From Paenibacillus sp. J2TS4 (GTDB lineage Bacteria; Bacillota; Bacilli; Paenibacillales; NBRC-103111), in assembly GCF_018403245.1 (NCBI RefSeq), contig NZ_BOSH01000004.1, forward strand, positions 62,001 to 126,000: a stretch of DNA of 64,000 nt. The letters are read 5' to 3'. A program made the translations under genes and the position numbers. Of this stretch, positions 9,822 through 18,366 are shown in pieces; position 1 is the first letter of the stretch; each line of letters begins with the position of its first letter. The notes under the pieces are model-generated. The model saw nothing but the letters and a program-made list of their open reading frames with translations. It had not been told where the DNA came from and ran no database searches.

Positions 9822-10086
9822 GTATAGATTGCTCCTTTAAATGTCAAATTTAATTTTAAATAATAGTAAATCTCGTTGTTGGGTTCGTCCGGTTTGAAAC
9901 AGAAATTCGTTATGCCCAGCTTTGTTTATCGCGGGGCTCGATGGCTCCGCTCTGACACGAATAGTTCAGCCGCTGTCCTGTCAGCAACAAAACCGGTGAG
10001 GGTGTTCATAACGTCCCTGACCGTACGAGAAGCGGACATAATCCACTCAAATTCTAATTCTATAGGAATATCCAATTCGATGTCAA
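9822..10086 (-). promoter_or_regulatory. rpsD promoter and long 5' leader (candidate S4 autoregulatory leader)
   Basis: The minus strand carries TTGACA (10086-10081) and TATAGAAT (10064-10057) at suitable spacing. This gives a leader of about 230 nt before the rpsD start. Firmicute rpsD genes are known to have a structured leader bound by S4. The length and position fit, but the fold was not computed and no sequence motif was matched. Confidence 0.5.
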
Positions 10087-10208
10087 GTCTATATTACAAG
10101 AATACTTGGACAAATCCCGGTTTAATTATCTGTGAACAACATACCGGCATAAAGCGGGCCTTCGGTGGCATCCTAGTATAAAGCTATTATTAATACGGGG
10201 GAATTGAG

Positions 10209-10916
10209 ATGAATCCTAGTCGTCGAAGAAGACAACGAATAAGCTTGTTGGCATTGAACCTAATTTGGCTCGTCATACTCGTAGCCTGTCAGCGTACAGC
10301 GCTCGATCCCGAAAGAGTTCTGGAGGAGGTGTTGTCCAATATGTCACTTGCGCACATTGCTTATGAGGGAAGCTCCGAGATCCAGGTAGCAGGAATGCCG
10401 GTGGCCGGGAAATCTTTTTTTCAACCGGTAGATGCTGCAGAGAGACGAGAGTCTTCTATGGCTGGATTAGAGAATAATCCAGCAAATCCGATAGCAATCA
10501 TCGAATCGTTAAAAAAAGCGCGTAAAACCGTCCGTATCGATAATAAAACCGGCAATAGCCTGACTTTGATTATTGAAGCGGATGCCGGGCAATGGACCCA
10601 GCTTACTAATCTCCAGTGGCAGAAGCAGCTGGAAGAGCTCCGGGAAGAGCAAAAAATCCGTTCATCCCAATATGTGCAGACCTTGGGGGCGGATAAGGCG
10701 GCCCGTCTGGAACAGGAAGTAAACGAGCGTATTCATCGGGAAAAAGTTAGGCTGGACCAGCTAGGAGCAACGCTTTCCGCAGATGGACAATGTCGAATTT
10801 TACTGGAACTACCTAATAAAAAGGCAAAAGAAATGGAAGTGGAAACCCGGCTAAGCTATACCGAAGCTGGTGAAAATCAACAGGAAATCGTCCGTTCCGG
10901 CTACATTTTTCATTAA
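10209..10916 (+). CDS. Putative lipoprotein of unknown function
   Basis: 235 residues. An Arg-rich N-terminus (RRRRQR) and a hydrophobic stretch lead to a lipobox LVAC with Cys27, so it is probably a membrane-anchored lipoprotein on the outer face. The rest is hydrophilic and alpha/beta in character, with a charged, possibly coiled segment (EELREEQKIRSSQYVQ) around residue 145. No family was recognised. It is preceded by GGGGGAAT 5 nt before the ATG and appears to be transcribed alone. Confidence 0.7.
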   Translation: MNPSRRRRQRISLLALNLIWLVILVACQRTALDPERVLEEVLSNMSLAHIAYEGSSEIQVAGMPVAGKSFFQPVDAAERRESSMAGLENNPANPIAIIESLKKARKTVRIDNKTGNSLTLIIEADAGQWTQLTNLQWQKQLEELREEQKIRSSQYVQTLGADKAARLEQEVNERIHREKVRLDQLGATLSADGQCRILLELPNKKAKEMEVETRLSYTEAGENQQEIVRSGYIFH

Positions 10917-11095
10917 TTCTTCCTTATATACAAGGAAGATTAGACAAAGCGCTTCTCGGGTGAGTTTGACTCTTTATCCAGTGCTATGTAGGTGAAAAAA
11001 ATTTTCCGCCCTGAAGCTTGACCTCGTCATATTCGTTTTCCTTCATGGCATTACGTGGTACAATTAATGAGGAATTTGCGAGAGGAGACCCCCCA

Positions 11096-11785
11096 TTGAA
11101 AAAATCGATAAAGCCTGCGTCACTGCTAAAATACATCATTTCAGCCGTCTTTATTCTTGCTCTTGTCCTCTTCATGTATAAGGCAAATTGGAGGGGAAAG
11201 CTGCCGGGTCTGACGGTTGAACATTTATCCCAGTACTTGCTTTCCTTCGGAGCCTGGGCGTACGTTCTAGGAATCGCTGCGGTGCTCATACAGACGGTTG
11301 TGCCCATCATTCCTTTTGTGCTGGTGGCCGGGGCCAATATTCTTATATTCGGACTATTCTGGGGCTTCGTTGTGAATTACGTGATGTCGGTTGTCGGAGC
11401 GGCGTTATCGTTCTGGTTCGCCAGATCGATCGGCCAGCAATGGGTACTCGGCAAGCTGAACAATTTCCCCACCGTAGAGGCATTTAATGATAAACTGGAA
11501 CGAAGCGGCTTTTTTTATGTGTTAATCGGCCGTCTCATTCCGATCGTTCCCTCCTCCGCAATAAACTTCTCAGCAGGTGCGATGAAGGTTAAGGCCAGTC
11601 ATTTTATGACGGCGACCATTCTTGGTAAATTCCCTATTGTGCTGCTGGAATGCTTCATAGGACATGACATGCTTCATTTTCATCAAAATAAAGGAAGGCT
11701 GCTGCTGTTGGTCGGGATTTTCGCTGTTTTACTGGCCATCGGCGGATGGATCAAGAGGATGATCACTCACAAATCAGCTGTCTGA
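11096..11785 (+). CDS. VTT/TVP38-TMEM64 family membrane protein
   Basis: The start chosen is TTG 11096, with GAGAGGAGA 8 nt upstream; the open frame extends to 11018 but without a binding site. 229 residues with about five or six membrane helices. The VTT-domain centre is recognisable: a re-entrant-type segment, SFWFARSIGQQWV, and later GRLIPIVPSSAINFSAGAMK, matching the family's F/G-R-x-x-P motif. VTT proteins (YdjX/YtxB, DedA relatives) are thought to move lipids between leaflets. It is followed 13 nt later by the aminopeptidase gene. Confidence 0.85.
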   Translation: MKKSIKPASLLKYIISAVFILALVLFMYKANWRGKLPGLTVEHLSQYLLSFGAWAYVLGIAAVLIQTVVPIIPFVLVAGANILIFGLFWGFVVNYVMSVVGAALSFWFARSIGQQWVLGKLNNFPTVEAFNDKLERSGFFYVLIGRLIPIVPSSAINFSAGAMKVKASHFMTATILGKFPIVLLECFIGHDMLHFHQNKGRLLLLVGIFAVLLAIGGWIKRMITHKSAV

Positions 11786-11798
11786 AGGAGGATTTATT

Positions 11799-12914
11799 AT
11801 GAGAGATCCGCGATTGCAAACATTAGCCCGCAATTTGGTTAATTACTCTATGCAGGTACAGCCGGGAGATAAAGTGCTGATAGACATGCAAGGCTCGGAG
11901 AGAGAAATCGTGGGCTGCCTGGTAGAGGAAGTATACAAAAACGGGGGCATTCCGTTCGTAGACCTGAATGATCGAAAGGTTCTGCGATCTGTTCTGATGT
12001 CCGCGACCCAGGAGCAGATGGAGCTATGGGGGCGGCTCGATACGGCAAGAATGGCGGAAATGCAATGTTATGTTGCTATTCGTTCTGGGGAGAATGTGAA
12101 CGAATTGGCAGACGTCCCTGACGATAAAATGAAGCTTTACGATCTTTATTATCGAAAACCGGTTCATTTGGAACAGCGTGTAAAGCATACCCGCTGGGTC
12201 GTTCTGCGCTATCCGAACGATTCTATGGCCCAGCTTGCCAATACGAGCACCGCTGCGTTTGAAAATTTCTACTTTGACGTATGCAATCTCGACTATTCTC
12301 GCATGGATCGGGCGATGGACCCGCTGCAAAAGCTGATGGACCGCACCAATAGAGTCAGGATTATCTCCCCGGGTACAGACTTGAGCTTCTCGATCAAGGG
12401 CATTCCTTCGGTCAAATGCTCCGGCCACCGCAACATTCCTGATGGAGAGCTGTACACTGCTCCGGTGCACGATTCTGTCCATGGAGTGATCCAATATAAT
12501 ACTCCATCGGTGTATCAGGGAACGACTTTTGAAAATATCCGCTTCGTGTTCGAAAATGGAAAAATTGTAGAGGCAACCAGCAGCGATACGAAAAGGCTCA
12601 ATGATATTTTGAACACTGACGAGGGAGCGAGGTATATTGGCGAGTTCAGTCTCGGCTTCAATCCGTATATTTTACATCCGATGAAGGATACGTTATTTGA
12701 CGAGAAAATCGCGGGAAGTCTTCATTTTACCCCAGGTCAGGCATACAAGGAAGCCGACAACGGTAATCGTTCCTCGATCCATTGGGATATCGTCCTTATT
12801 CAGCGCCCGGAATACGGCGGAGGCGAAATTTATTTCGACGATGTGCTGATCCGCAAAGACGGCCGATTCGTCATTGAGGAACTGGAAGGGTTGAATCCGG
12901 AGAACCTGAAGTAG
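11799..12914 (+). CDS. Aminopeptidase, peptidase family M29
   Basis: 371 residues, the normal length for AmpS/PepS-type leucyl or broad-specificity aminopeptidases that use two metal ions. Recognisable segments are PGDKVLID near the N-terminus, the metal-ligand region GEFSLGFNP with the preceding Glu, GSLHFTPGQAY, and the final SSIHWDIVLI. It is cytosolic, with no signal peptide. AGGAGG lies 8 nt before the ATG. It is probably cotranscribed with the VTT gene. The exact substrate cannot be read from sequence. Confidence 0.9.
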   Translation: MRDPRLQTLARNLVNYSMQVQPGDKVLIDMQGSEREIVGCLVEEVYKNGGIPFVDLNDRKVLRSVLMSATQEQMELWGRLDTARMAEMQCYVAIRSGENVNELADVPDDKMKLYDLYYRKPVHLEQRVKHTRWVVLRYPNDSMAQLANTSTAAFENFYFDVCNLDYSRMDRAMDPLQKLMDRTNRVRIISPGTDLSFSIKGIPSVKCSGHRNIPDGELYTAPVHDSVHGVIQYNTPSVYQGTTFENIRFVFENGKIVEATSSDTKRLNDILNTDEGARYIGEFSLGFNPYILHPMKDTLFDEKIAGSLHFTPGQAYKEADNGNRSSIHWDIVLIQRPEYGGGEIYFDDVLIRKDGRFVIEELEGLNPENLK

Positions 12915-13026
12915 AGCAGATGGAAACGTTTTTACGATAAACTGAAAATTGACTTGCACCCTACAAGTTTCCAAGGTATCATTACATTGAAAGCTTTGAC
13001 GACACTACTCATTTGGAGGGATAGCA

Positions 13027-13275
13027 ATGGCTAATTCGAGCAATGCCGCAGTGGTGGATATTTCCCAGACGGCTAACAAATTCAGCTCTTCCATCGTTTT
13101 GCAATATGAAAACAAATATATCGACGTTAAAAGTATACTGGGCCTGTTCACTACTTTGACCTCCGCTGGAAAATACTCACTCCACGTTCATGGTCCGGAT
13201 GCTGAGGAAGCGAAGAAAGCAATGCAGGAAGTATTTGCTAAACATAACCTTGCGGTTCAAATGGCCGCAGAGTAA
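13027..13275 (+). CDS. HPr-like protein lacking the phosphorylatable histidine
   Basis: 82 residues that align with the PTS phosphocarrier HPr from its first helix onward (SQTANKF against VQTASKY), and keep the regulatory serine motif as KSILGL (Ser46 region). The catalytic loop with His15 (usual GIHARPAT) is absent: aligned by the first helix, serine falls at the histidine position. It therefore cannot pass phosphate in the PTS in the normal way. B. subtilis Crh also lost His15 but kept the loop; this protein has lost more. It may act as a Crh-like cofactor of CcpA if HPr kinase still modifies the serine. It has its own terminator and AATTTGGAGGG before the start. Confidence 0.8.
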   Translation: MANSSNAAVVDISQTANKFSSSIVLQYENKYIDVKSILGLFTTLTSAGKYSLHVHGPDAEEAKKAMQEVFAKHNLAVQMAAE

Positions 13276-13289
13276 TAGGTGCCACTACT

Positions 13290-13324
13290 TAAAAGTATTC
13301 CCGTCTTAAGGGAATACTTTTTTG
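13290..13324 (+). terminator. Terminator after the HPr-like gene
   Basis: Stem AAAAGTATTCCC with GGGAATACTTTT and a run of T. Confidence 0.9.
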
Positions 13325-13363
13325 ACTTTACAGACTTATTTTCAGGATAGAATGATAAGCTCC

Positions 13364-13413
13364 GGACTTCCCGCAAAGTTCTGTATAACCTACTTTTGAA
13401 GCCAAATCAGGCG
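13364..13413. repeat. Dispersed hairpin repeat, family 1, copy C (left part)
   Basis: Shares TTCCCGCAAAGT and then TGTATAACC...GAAGC.AA.TCAGG with copy B (7675-7727). The right end is missing. It lies in the 430-nt gap between the HPr-like gene and ylaN. Confidence 0.55.
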
Positions 13414-13522
13414 TTTAAAAATCAGAATTGTTTTTTGCGTAGCCGCATAGAGTTTTTGGAAGATGCCGTATCTCTTGTATCTTGTTATGTTTTCGTCTAA
13501 TATAGTGCATAGGAGCTTATTT

Positions 13523-13587
13523 TACCACATATAGAATTTATAAGTTTTTGCTTTCTGAACCGCACTAAATTCTATTTGGCGATAAAA
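13523..13587. repeat. Dispersed palindromic repeat, family 2, copy 1
   Basis: Inverted repeat ATAGAATTT (13531-13539) and AAATTCTAT (13567-13575), preceded by TACCACAT and followed by TTGGCGATAAAA. A second full copy is at 20175-20236 and a shortened one at 36922-36946. Apart from this and family 1 copy C, the 13325-13747 gap shows only the ylaN ribosome binding site. Confidence 0.7.
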
Positions 13588-13747
13588 CAACCTTAACAAC
13601 GCGGTCGCTCATCCTCGAAGGATCTCCAAGGGCATCTGACCGCTTGGGGGATTGGACCGGACGGATTCCTCCATAGATATAAGAAATAAGCTAGTGGGCA
13701 TGCCACTTTAAATGGGGGTTGTTATTTTACTACAGGGGGGAAGTTTG

Positions 13748-14035
13748 ATGTCTTCATCGGAATTAATGTTGAGTTTAAACCAACGAGCCTTCCAGCTTCT
13801 ACAGGAAGATGCTTTAAAAATACAGAAGCTAATTGAAGTGCAAATGGAAAATTTAACGACTCGTAAATGTCCTTTGTACGAGGAAGTGCTGGATACTCAA
13901 ATGTATGGGCTTTCCCGCGAGGTAGACTTTGCGATTCGAGCCGGTCTAGTAAGCGAGGCGGCCGGAAAGCAGCTGTTAAGCGAATTGGAACGCAATCTCG
14001 CCCAATTATATGAGGCTTTGAACGCTAAAGAGTAA
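13748..14035 (+). CDS. ylaN: YlaN family protein
   Basis: 95 residues starting at ATG 13748 after AGGGGGGAA. The highly conserved core CPLYEEVLDTQMYGLSRE-V-DFA is present, as in B. subtilis YlaN (DUF1507). The family is a small cytosolic helical protein. It is needed under iron limitation and has been reported to bind iron and act on Fur in related Firmicutes. No Fur box was seen in the upstream region. It is monocistronic; the terminator overlaps the stop codon. Confidence 0.93.
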   Translation: MSSSELMLSLNQRAFQLLQEDALKIQKLIEVQMENLTTRKCPLYEEVLDTQMYGLSREVDFAIRAGLVSEAAGKQLLSELERNLAQLYEALNAKE

Positions 14036-14062
14036 CCCCGTATACCTGGTTACTCTTTTATT
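14027..14062 (+). terminator. Terminator of ylaN overlapping the stop codon
   Basis: Stem AAAGAGTAACC (14027-14037) with GGTTACTCTTT (14048-14058). The TAA stop lies inside the left arm. Confidence 0.8.
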
Positions 14063-14147
14063 TTACTTTGGTGAGCTTGCAGAATTCTCCAATTGAAGGA
14101 AAACGATGCTCATTTTCGAATACTCCGATAGGGGTAATAACCCTTAG

Positions 14148-15209
14148 TTATATAAGGAAAAAGGCCATTCCAAGTATTAAATAGACTGCCAGCAGAAGTA
14201 CTCCCTCGTACCAGCTTGTGCGGCCATCCTTGGAGATGGCTACCGCAATAACGACAGATACGGCAATGGCCGCCAGCTCGTGGACTGTGAAGACGAAGTT
14301 CATCGCCTCGCCCATGATATAGCTTACAAAAACAAGGATCGGCGCGACAAAAAGAGCGATCTGCAAACTGCTTCCAATGGCGATTTCTACGGCAGCTCCG
14401 ATTTTGTTCTTCATGGCCAGCATAACAGCGGCCGAATGCTCTGCCGCATTGCCGATAATCGCAATGACGAAGGCGCCGACAAACAATTCTGATAAGCCAA
14501 AGCGATGGGAGAAATCCTCCAATGTGCCAACCAGCCACTCACTGACGAACGCCACCATTACAGTAGCTGCGATCAAAAACAAAATCGATAATCCTTTGGA
14601 CCAGTCGGCTTTTCCCTGCTCGGCCTTGTCCTCGCTTATTTGGGCCTTATGGGTCACCATAGAAAACACCAGCCACAACAAGTAACAAATCATTAAAATG
14701 GCGGCTACCGCGAGACTCAAATATTCCGTTTCGCGATTCGTCAACGTATAGGAGAATGCGGCTGGTATGAAGAGAGCAATAACAGCCAGCTGCATGAGTG
14801 ACGAGTTGTACGTTGCCAATACTTGGCTGAAGTTTTGCGTTTTATATTTCAAGCCTCCAAGCAGCAGGCTGAGCCCGAGAACAAGCAGCATATTCCCAAT
14901 GATCGATCCGGTAATGCTCGCTTTAACCATATCAAACAGCCTAGGATTGCCATTAACGGCTTCTTTGATAAGAATAATGGAGATAATTAATTCTGTCGCA
15001 TTGCCGAACGTGGCGTTAAGGAAGCCTCCCATCCTTTCCCCGGCATAAAAGGCTACATTTTCGGTTGCTTTGCCGAGAAAGCCTGCCACGAACAAAATAG
15101 CGATGCAGGACGTTATAAATTGCACGGTGTAGTTCATTCCCGCATAGTGGGCTGCTCCGCTTATGACAAAAGTAAGGATCAGGAGAATGTATAGTAGACG
15201 ATTGCTCAA
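14148..15209 (-). CDS. Ca2+/H+ antiporter, CaxA/YfkE family
   Basis: 353 residues from TTG 15209 (GAAGAGGTG upstream); ATG 15236 and ATG 15227 are in frame but lack that spacing, and the family starts near here. About eleven membrane helices. The two alpha-repeat signatures are clear: GGFLNATFGNATELIISI and, in the second half, FVIAIIGNAAEHSAAVMLA. The paired acidic residues in GNATE and GNAAE form the ion-binding site. Acts in the cytoplasmic membrane to expel Ca2+ in exchange for protons. Transcribed alone, divergent from the SDR gene. Confidence 0.9.
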   Translation of the reverse strand: MSNRLLYILLILTFVISGAAHYAGMNYTVQFITSCIAILFVAGFLGKATENVAFYAGERMGGFLNATFGNATELIISIILIKEAVNGNPRLFDMVKASITGSIIGNMLLVLGLSLLLGGLKYKTQNFSQVLATYNSSLMQLAVIALFIPAAFSYTLTNRETEYLSLAVAAILMICYLLWLVFSMVTHKAQISEDKAEQGKADWSKGLSILFLIAATVMVAFVSEWLVGTLEDFSHRFGLSELFVGAFVIAIIGNAAEHSAAVMLAMKNKIGAAVEIAIGSSLQIALFVAPILVFVSYIMGEAMNFVFTVHELAAIAVSVVIAVAISKDGRTSWYEGVLLLAVYLILGMAFFLI

Positions 15210-15325
15210 TATTTTCACCTCTTCCATGGATAGCATTCCAAAATTGCAAGATCTAATGCAATGCGGGGAATGATTAGGCTTGCTACCCTATAATATTAAT
15301 AAGATAATTAGAAGGAGATAGAGCT

Positions 15326-16111
15326 ATGGATCTGAAATTAAAAGGAAAAACGGCTGTTGTAACGGCTTCAAGCAAAGGGCTGGGACGAGCGATTGCCGCC
15401 AAGCTGGCTGAGGAGGGAGCTAACCTTATTCTGGGCAGCCGGGACGAAGAGAGCATCCGTGCAACGGCCCAGGAGCTGGCTTCCCGCTATGGAGTAGAAG
15501 CCCAGGGCTTCGCCGTCCAGGTGGGGGATGCGGAATCAGTGGCCAAGTTCGTGGAGCGCTCCGCCGCTTCCTGTGGGACGATTGATGCGCTTGTGTGCAA
15601 TGCCGGCGGTCCCCCGGGGGGAAGCTTTCTGGAGATGCAGGATGAGGCCTGGGAGAGCGCATTCCAAACCAATCTGATGAGCGTTGTCAGACTGGTCCGA
15701 GGCTTCCATCCCTACATGAAGGAAGCCGGAGGAAGAATTGTAACTATCGCCTCAAGCTCCGTCAAAGTGCCTATTCCGGGCTTGGTGCTGTCTAACACTT
15801 TCCGTGCAGGAGTGGCCGGGCTAATGAAGACGTTATCGATCGAATTGGCAGAAACAGGTATTCTGTTGAATACGGTTTGTCCCGGAAGAATTTCGACCGA
15901 CCGATTAACGGAGCTGGATGGCGCCCGAGCCGCCCGGGAGGGCCGGACTATTGAACAGGTTCAAGAAGAGATCATGCAGGAAATTCCGCTGGGCAGATAT
16001 GGACGGCCCGAGGAATTGGCGGATTTGGCCGCTTATTTATTGTCACCGCGCAACAGCTACATGACCGGTTCCACGTTCTTCGTTGACGGGGGAATGGTCA
16101 AATCATTATAA
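15326..16111 (+). CDS. Short-chain dehydrogenase/reductase family protein without the YxxxK motif
   Basis: 261 residues with an SDR Rossmann fold: a cofactor motif variant TASSKGLGRA (usual TGxxxGxG), NAGGPPGG where NAG is standard, and the final TGSTFFVDGG. The active-site Ser is at IASSS, but the Tyr-xxx-Lys pair is replaced by S-N-T-F-R in LVLSNTFRAGVAG. A known SDR subgroup (BKR-like, cd05344-type) lacks the tetrad in the same way, so activity may be altered or lost. AAGGAG precedes the ATG. The Gls24 gene starts 27 nt after it. Confidence 0.85.
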   Translation: MDLKLKGKTAVVTASSKGLGRAIAAKLAEEGANLILGSRDEESIRATAQELASRYGVEAQGFAVQVGDAESVAKFVERSAASCGTIDALVCNAGGPPGGSFLEMQDEAWESAFQTNLMSVVRLVRGFHPYMKEAGGRIVTIASSSVKVPIPGLVLSNTFRAGVAGLMKTLSIELAETGILLNTVCPGRISTDRLTELDGARAAREGRTIEQVQEEIMQEIPLGRYGRPEELADLAAYLLSPRNSYMTGSTFFVDGGMVKSL

Positions 16112-16138
16112 TGAATAAAAAGAAAAGGAGTGAACGGT

Positions 16139-16522
16139 ATGTCAGAACAGAAGCAAACGGGGAACATTCGTATTTCTGATGATGTCGTTGCTACGATTGC
16201 AGGTTTGGCTGCCCTCGATACTCCCGGAATCGCTGGAATGTCTGGAGGGATTTCGGAAGGCCTGGCCAAACGGCTTAGCGGCAAAAATCTGCAGCGGGGT
16301 GTGACGGTAGAAGTGGGGGAATTGGAAGCCGCCATCGATTTAAGAATCATTGTTCACTATGGCTCTCAGATACAGGTCGTTTGCCGCGAGCTGCAGGAGA
16401 ACGTTCGTGATTCCATCGAGAACATGACCGGCTTGCATGTCGTTGAAGTGAACGTAAAGGTAGAAGGGGTCGCCTTCAAGGAGAGGGAGGAAGAGAGCGA
16501 AGAGATCCTTCGGGTGAAATAG
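16139..16522 (+). CDS. Asp23/Gls24 family envelope stress protein
   Basis: 127 residues from ATG 16139 (AAGGAG 8 nt upstream). The Asp23 domain is recognised by the start GNIRISDDVVATIAGLAA, the central VTVEVGELEAAIDLRI and the end VVEVNVKVEGVAF. B. subtilis YqhY/YloU and S. aureus Asp23 belong here; roles are linked to cell envelope homeostasis and fatty acid synthesis. A short acidic tail follows the domain. Cotranscribed with the SDR gene and ended by the strong hairpin at 16565. Confidence 0.9.
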   Translation: MSEQKQTGNIRISDDVVATIAGLAALDTPGIAGMSGGISEGLAKRLSGKNLQRGVTVEVGELEAAIDLRIIVHYGSQIQVVCRELQENVRDSIENMTGLHVVEVNVKVEGVAFKEREEESEEILRVK

Positions 16523-16564
16523 GATGGTTCGGGATCTTTCCATAACAAGCTACATATAACGAAG

Positions 16565-16592
16565 AAAAGGACGGCCTGCAGGCCGTCCTTTT
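16565..16592. terminator. Bidirectional terminator between gls24-like and ftsW-like genes
   Basis: Perfect 12-bp stem AAAAGGACGGCC with GGCCGTCCTTTT and loop TGCA, T run on one side and A run on the other. Confidence 0.92.
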
Positions 16593-16623
16593 TATGAACG
16601 AAACTAATATAATGGAGACTGGT

Positions 16624-17784
16624 TTAGCTTCGTTTATTAGATGTTTCCGGCAATCGCTCATTCGATTGACGGGAAATGCCAAGCACGATTCCCATGCCGA
16701 TCAGTGTGGCAAGTATGGAAGACCCGCCGTAGCTGATGAAAGGCAGCGTGATGCCGGTCATTGGAATACTGTTGGTCACTCCGCCAATGTTGACTAAAGC
16801 TTGAATACCGATCGTACTGATGATTCCGATCCCGACTAGCATTCCGAACGGATCTGGGCAGCGCAGAGAAACAATAATCCCTCTCCACAAAAAAAGAATA
16901 TAGATAAGGAGAAAGAGGGAGGTGCCCAAAAATCCGAATTCTTCACCGATGATCGCAAATATAAAATCGTTATGAGCTTCGGGAAGATAATGAAGCTTCT
17001 GGATACTCTGCCCAAAGCCGGCTCCAGTAAACCCTCCGTGACCAAAGGCATAGAGGGACTGGATAATTTGAAAGCCCGTGTCCAGCGGATCGGACCAGGG
17101 GTCCATAAATACTCTAAATCGGTTGAAGCGGTAGCTGTCAAAGCCATGTCCCTGAATCGTCATAATTCCAAGAGCGATTCCCAGTACTCCAGCTCCGACG
17201 GCTCCTAATGCCGCCAAATGCTTCAGATTAGCGCCGCCGACAATGATGACCGTCATGGCACCGAGCACCAGAATGGCGCAGGAGCCTAAATCGGGCTGCA
17301 TCATGATCAAACCACCGACGAATCCGACAATGATTAGGGAGGGGAGCAAACCGTTCTTAAAATCTCTAAGCTTGTCCCCTTTTCTTGTAATCATATTAGC
17401 CAGATACAAGACGATGGCCAGCTTGGCAAATTCGGATGGCTGCAGGTTGAACGGACCGAGAGCGAGCCAACTGCGGGCTCCCGGTGGCCCATAGCCGATG
17501 AACGGCACGAGTGCCAGCAGGACGACTGTTATCAGAAAGATGGGAAGCGTCCATTTGCGCAGCATTCGGTAGCGAACGTTCATAATGAAGATCATCGCAA
17601 ACAATCCGAGGATCATCGCAATCGCGTGCCGTTTGGCAAAGTAAAATGAATCTCCTCCGTATTTCTCAGCTGATAAAGCAATGGCAGAGCTGGAGCTGTA
17701 AACCATGAGCAGTCCGAAAGCCGCCAAAGCAAACGTCAGGAACAACAGTAAAAAATCGGGCGTTCCTCTTCGTGGGGGATTCAT
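16624..17784 (-). CDS. ftsW: FtsW/RodA/SpoVE family peptidoglycan polymerase
   Basis: 386 residues, about ten membrane helices. SEDS family marks: RSWLALGPFNLQPSEFAKLA, the extracytoplasmic loop with QSIQKLHYLPEAHNDFIFA, and the end GITLPFISYGGSSILATL. These proteins polymerise lipid II glycan strands together with a class B PBP in division or sporulation septa. FtsW and SpoVE cannot be separated from sequence alone. The yugN-like gene lies 12 nt upstream in the same direction. Confidence 0.85.
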   Translation of the reverse strand: MNPPRRGTPDFLLLFLTFALAAFGLLMVYSSSSAIALSAEKYGGDSFYFAKRHAIAMILGLFAMIFIMNVRYRMLRKWTLPIFLITVVLLALVPFIGYGPPGARSWLALGPFNLQPSEFAKLAIVLYLANMITRKGDKLRDFKNGLLPSLIIVGFVGGLIMMQPDLGSCAILVLGAMTVIIVGGANLKHLAALGAVGAGVLGIALGIMTIQGHGFDSYRFNRFRVFMDPWSDPLDTGFQIIQSLYAFGHGGFTGAGFGQSIQKLHYLPEAHNDFIFAIIGEEFGFLGTSLFLLIYILFLWRGIIVSLRCPDPFGMLVGIGIISTIGIQALVNIGGVTNSIPMTGITLPFISYGGSSILATLIGMGIVLGISRQSNERLPETSNKRS

Positions 17785-17796
17785 GGATTCGCCTGC

Positions 17797-18144
17797 TTAT
17801 TGCTCGAGCTTCTTCTTTAACTCAGTCAGCTTCCGGTTAGCTTCGTCCAGAACGGCTTGAGGAACAGGAGAAGTGTACTCGAGTCCGTGCGGGAAAGTGA
17901 CTCGTCCTATGTAGACTTGTTCAATATTGAGAATGGAATCGGGGCGCTCCAGCTTTCCGACTTCAACCCGAGTGTTGATTCTTAGCAAATATTCATTTTT
18001 AGATTTGGCATCTTCAATTTTGTAATCATATGTGGCGCGGTAGTATTCCCATTGCCAGCGGATAAAACCAAGGTCAGTGGTTACTTCATCCAAGAAAGCA
18101 AGATCGCTTTTAACTCCGTTTAAGCCTGTATTTTCGATTATCAT
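17797..18144 (-). CDS. YugN-like family protein
   Basis: 115 residues. Similar in layout to B. subtilis YugN: MIIENTGLNG start, W-x-YYRATYDYKIED in the middle, and FPHGLEYTSPVP near the end, then a charged helix (ELKKKLEQ). It is cytosolic, with no known function. It has GGAGGAC just before ATG 18144 and is probably cotranscribed with the FtsW-type gene. Confidence 0.8.
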   Translation of the reverse strand: MIIENTGLNGVKSDLAFLDEVTTDLGFIRWQWEYYRATYDYKIEDAKSKNEYLLRINTRVEVGKLERPDSILNIEQVYIGRVTFPHGLEYTSPVPQAVLDEANRKLTELKKKLEQ

Positions 18145-18366
18145 TTATAGTCCTCCGATCTATTTGGCGTCCAGTTAATAAGGGTATATCATTTTCATGA
18201 TAGTATGTTTCCCAAACTTGTGCAACCCTAAAGCCCTGCGCGCGAACTTGTTAAATGTGGCTATTTTGTGGCATGTTTTTATGCTGTCTTGCCTTGGATA
18301 GATAGGAAACGGTGGGGAGGTCTGCTAAAATATTAGGTAAGAGGTTTTTGTAATGGGAGGGATACG

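Noticed and set aside
9876..10181. 101-codon plus-strand frame opposite the rpsD leader
   Set aside because: No binding site, and it lies over the rpsD promoter and leader.
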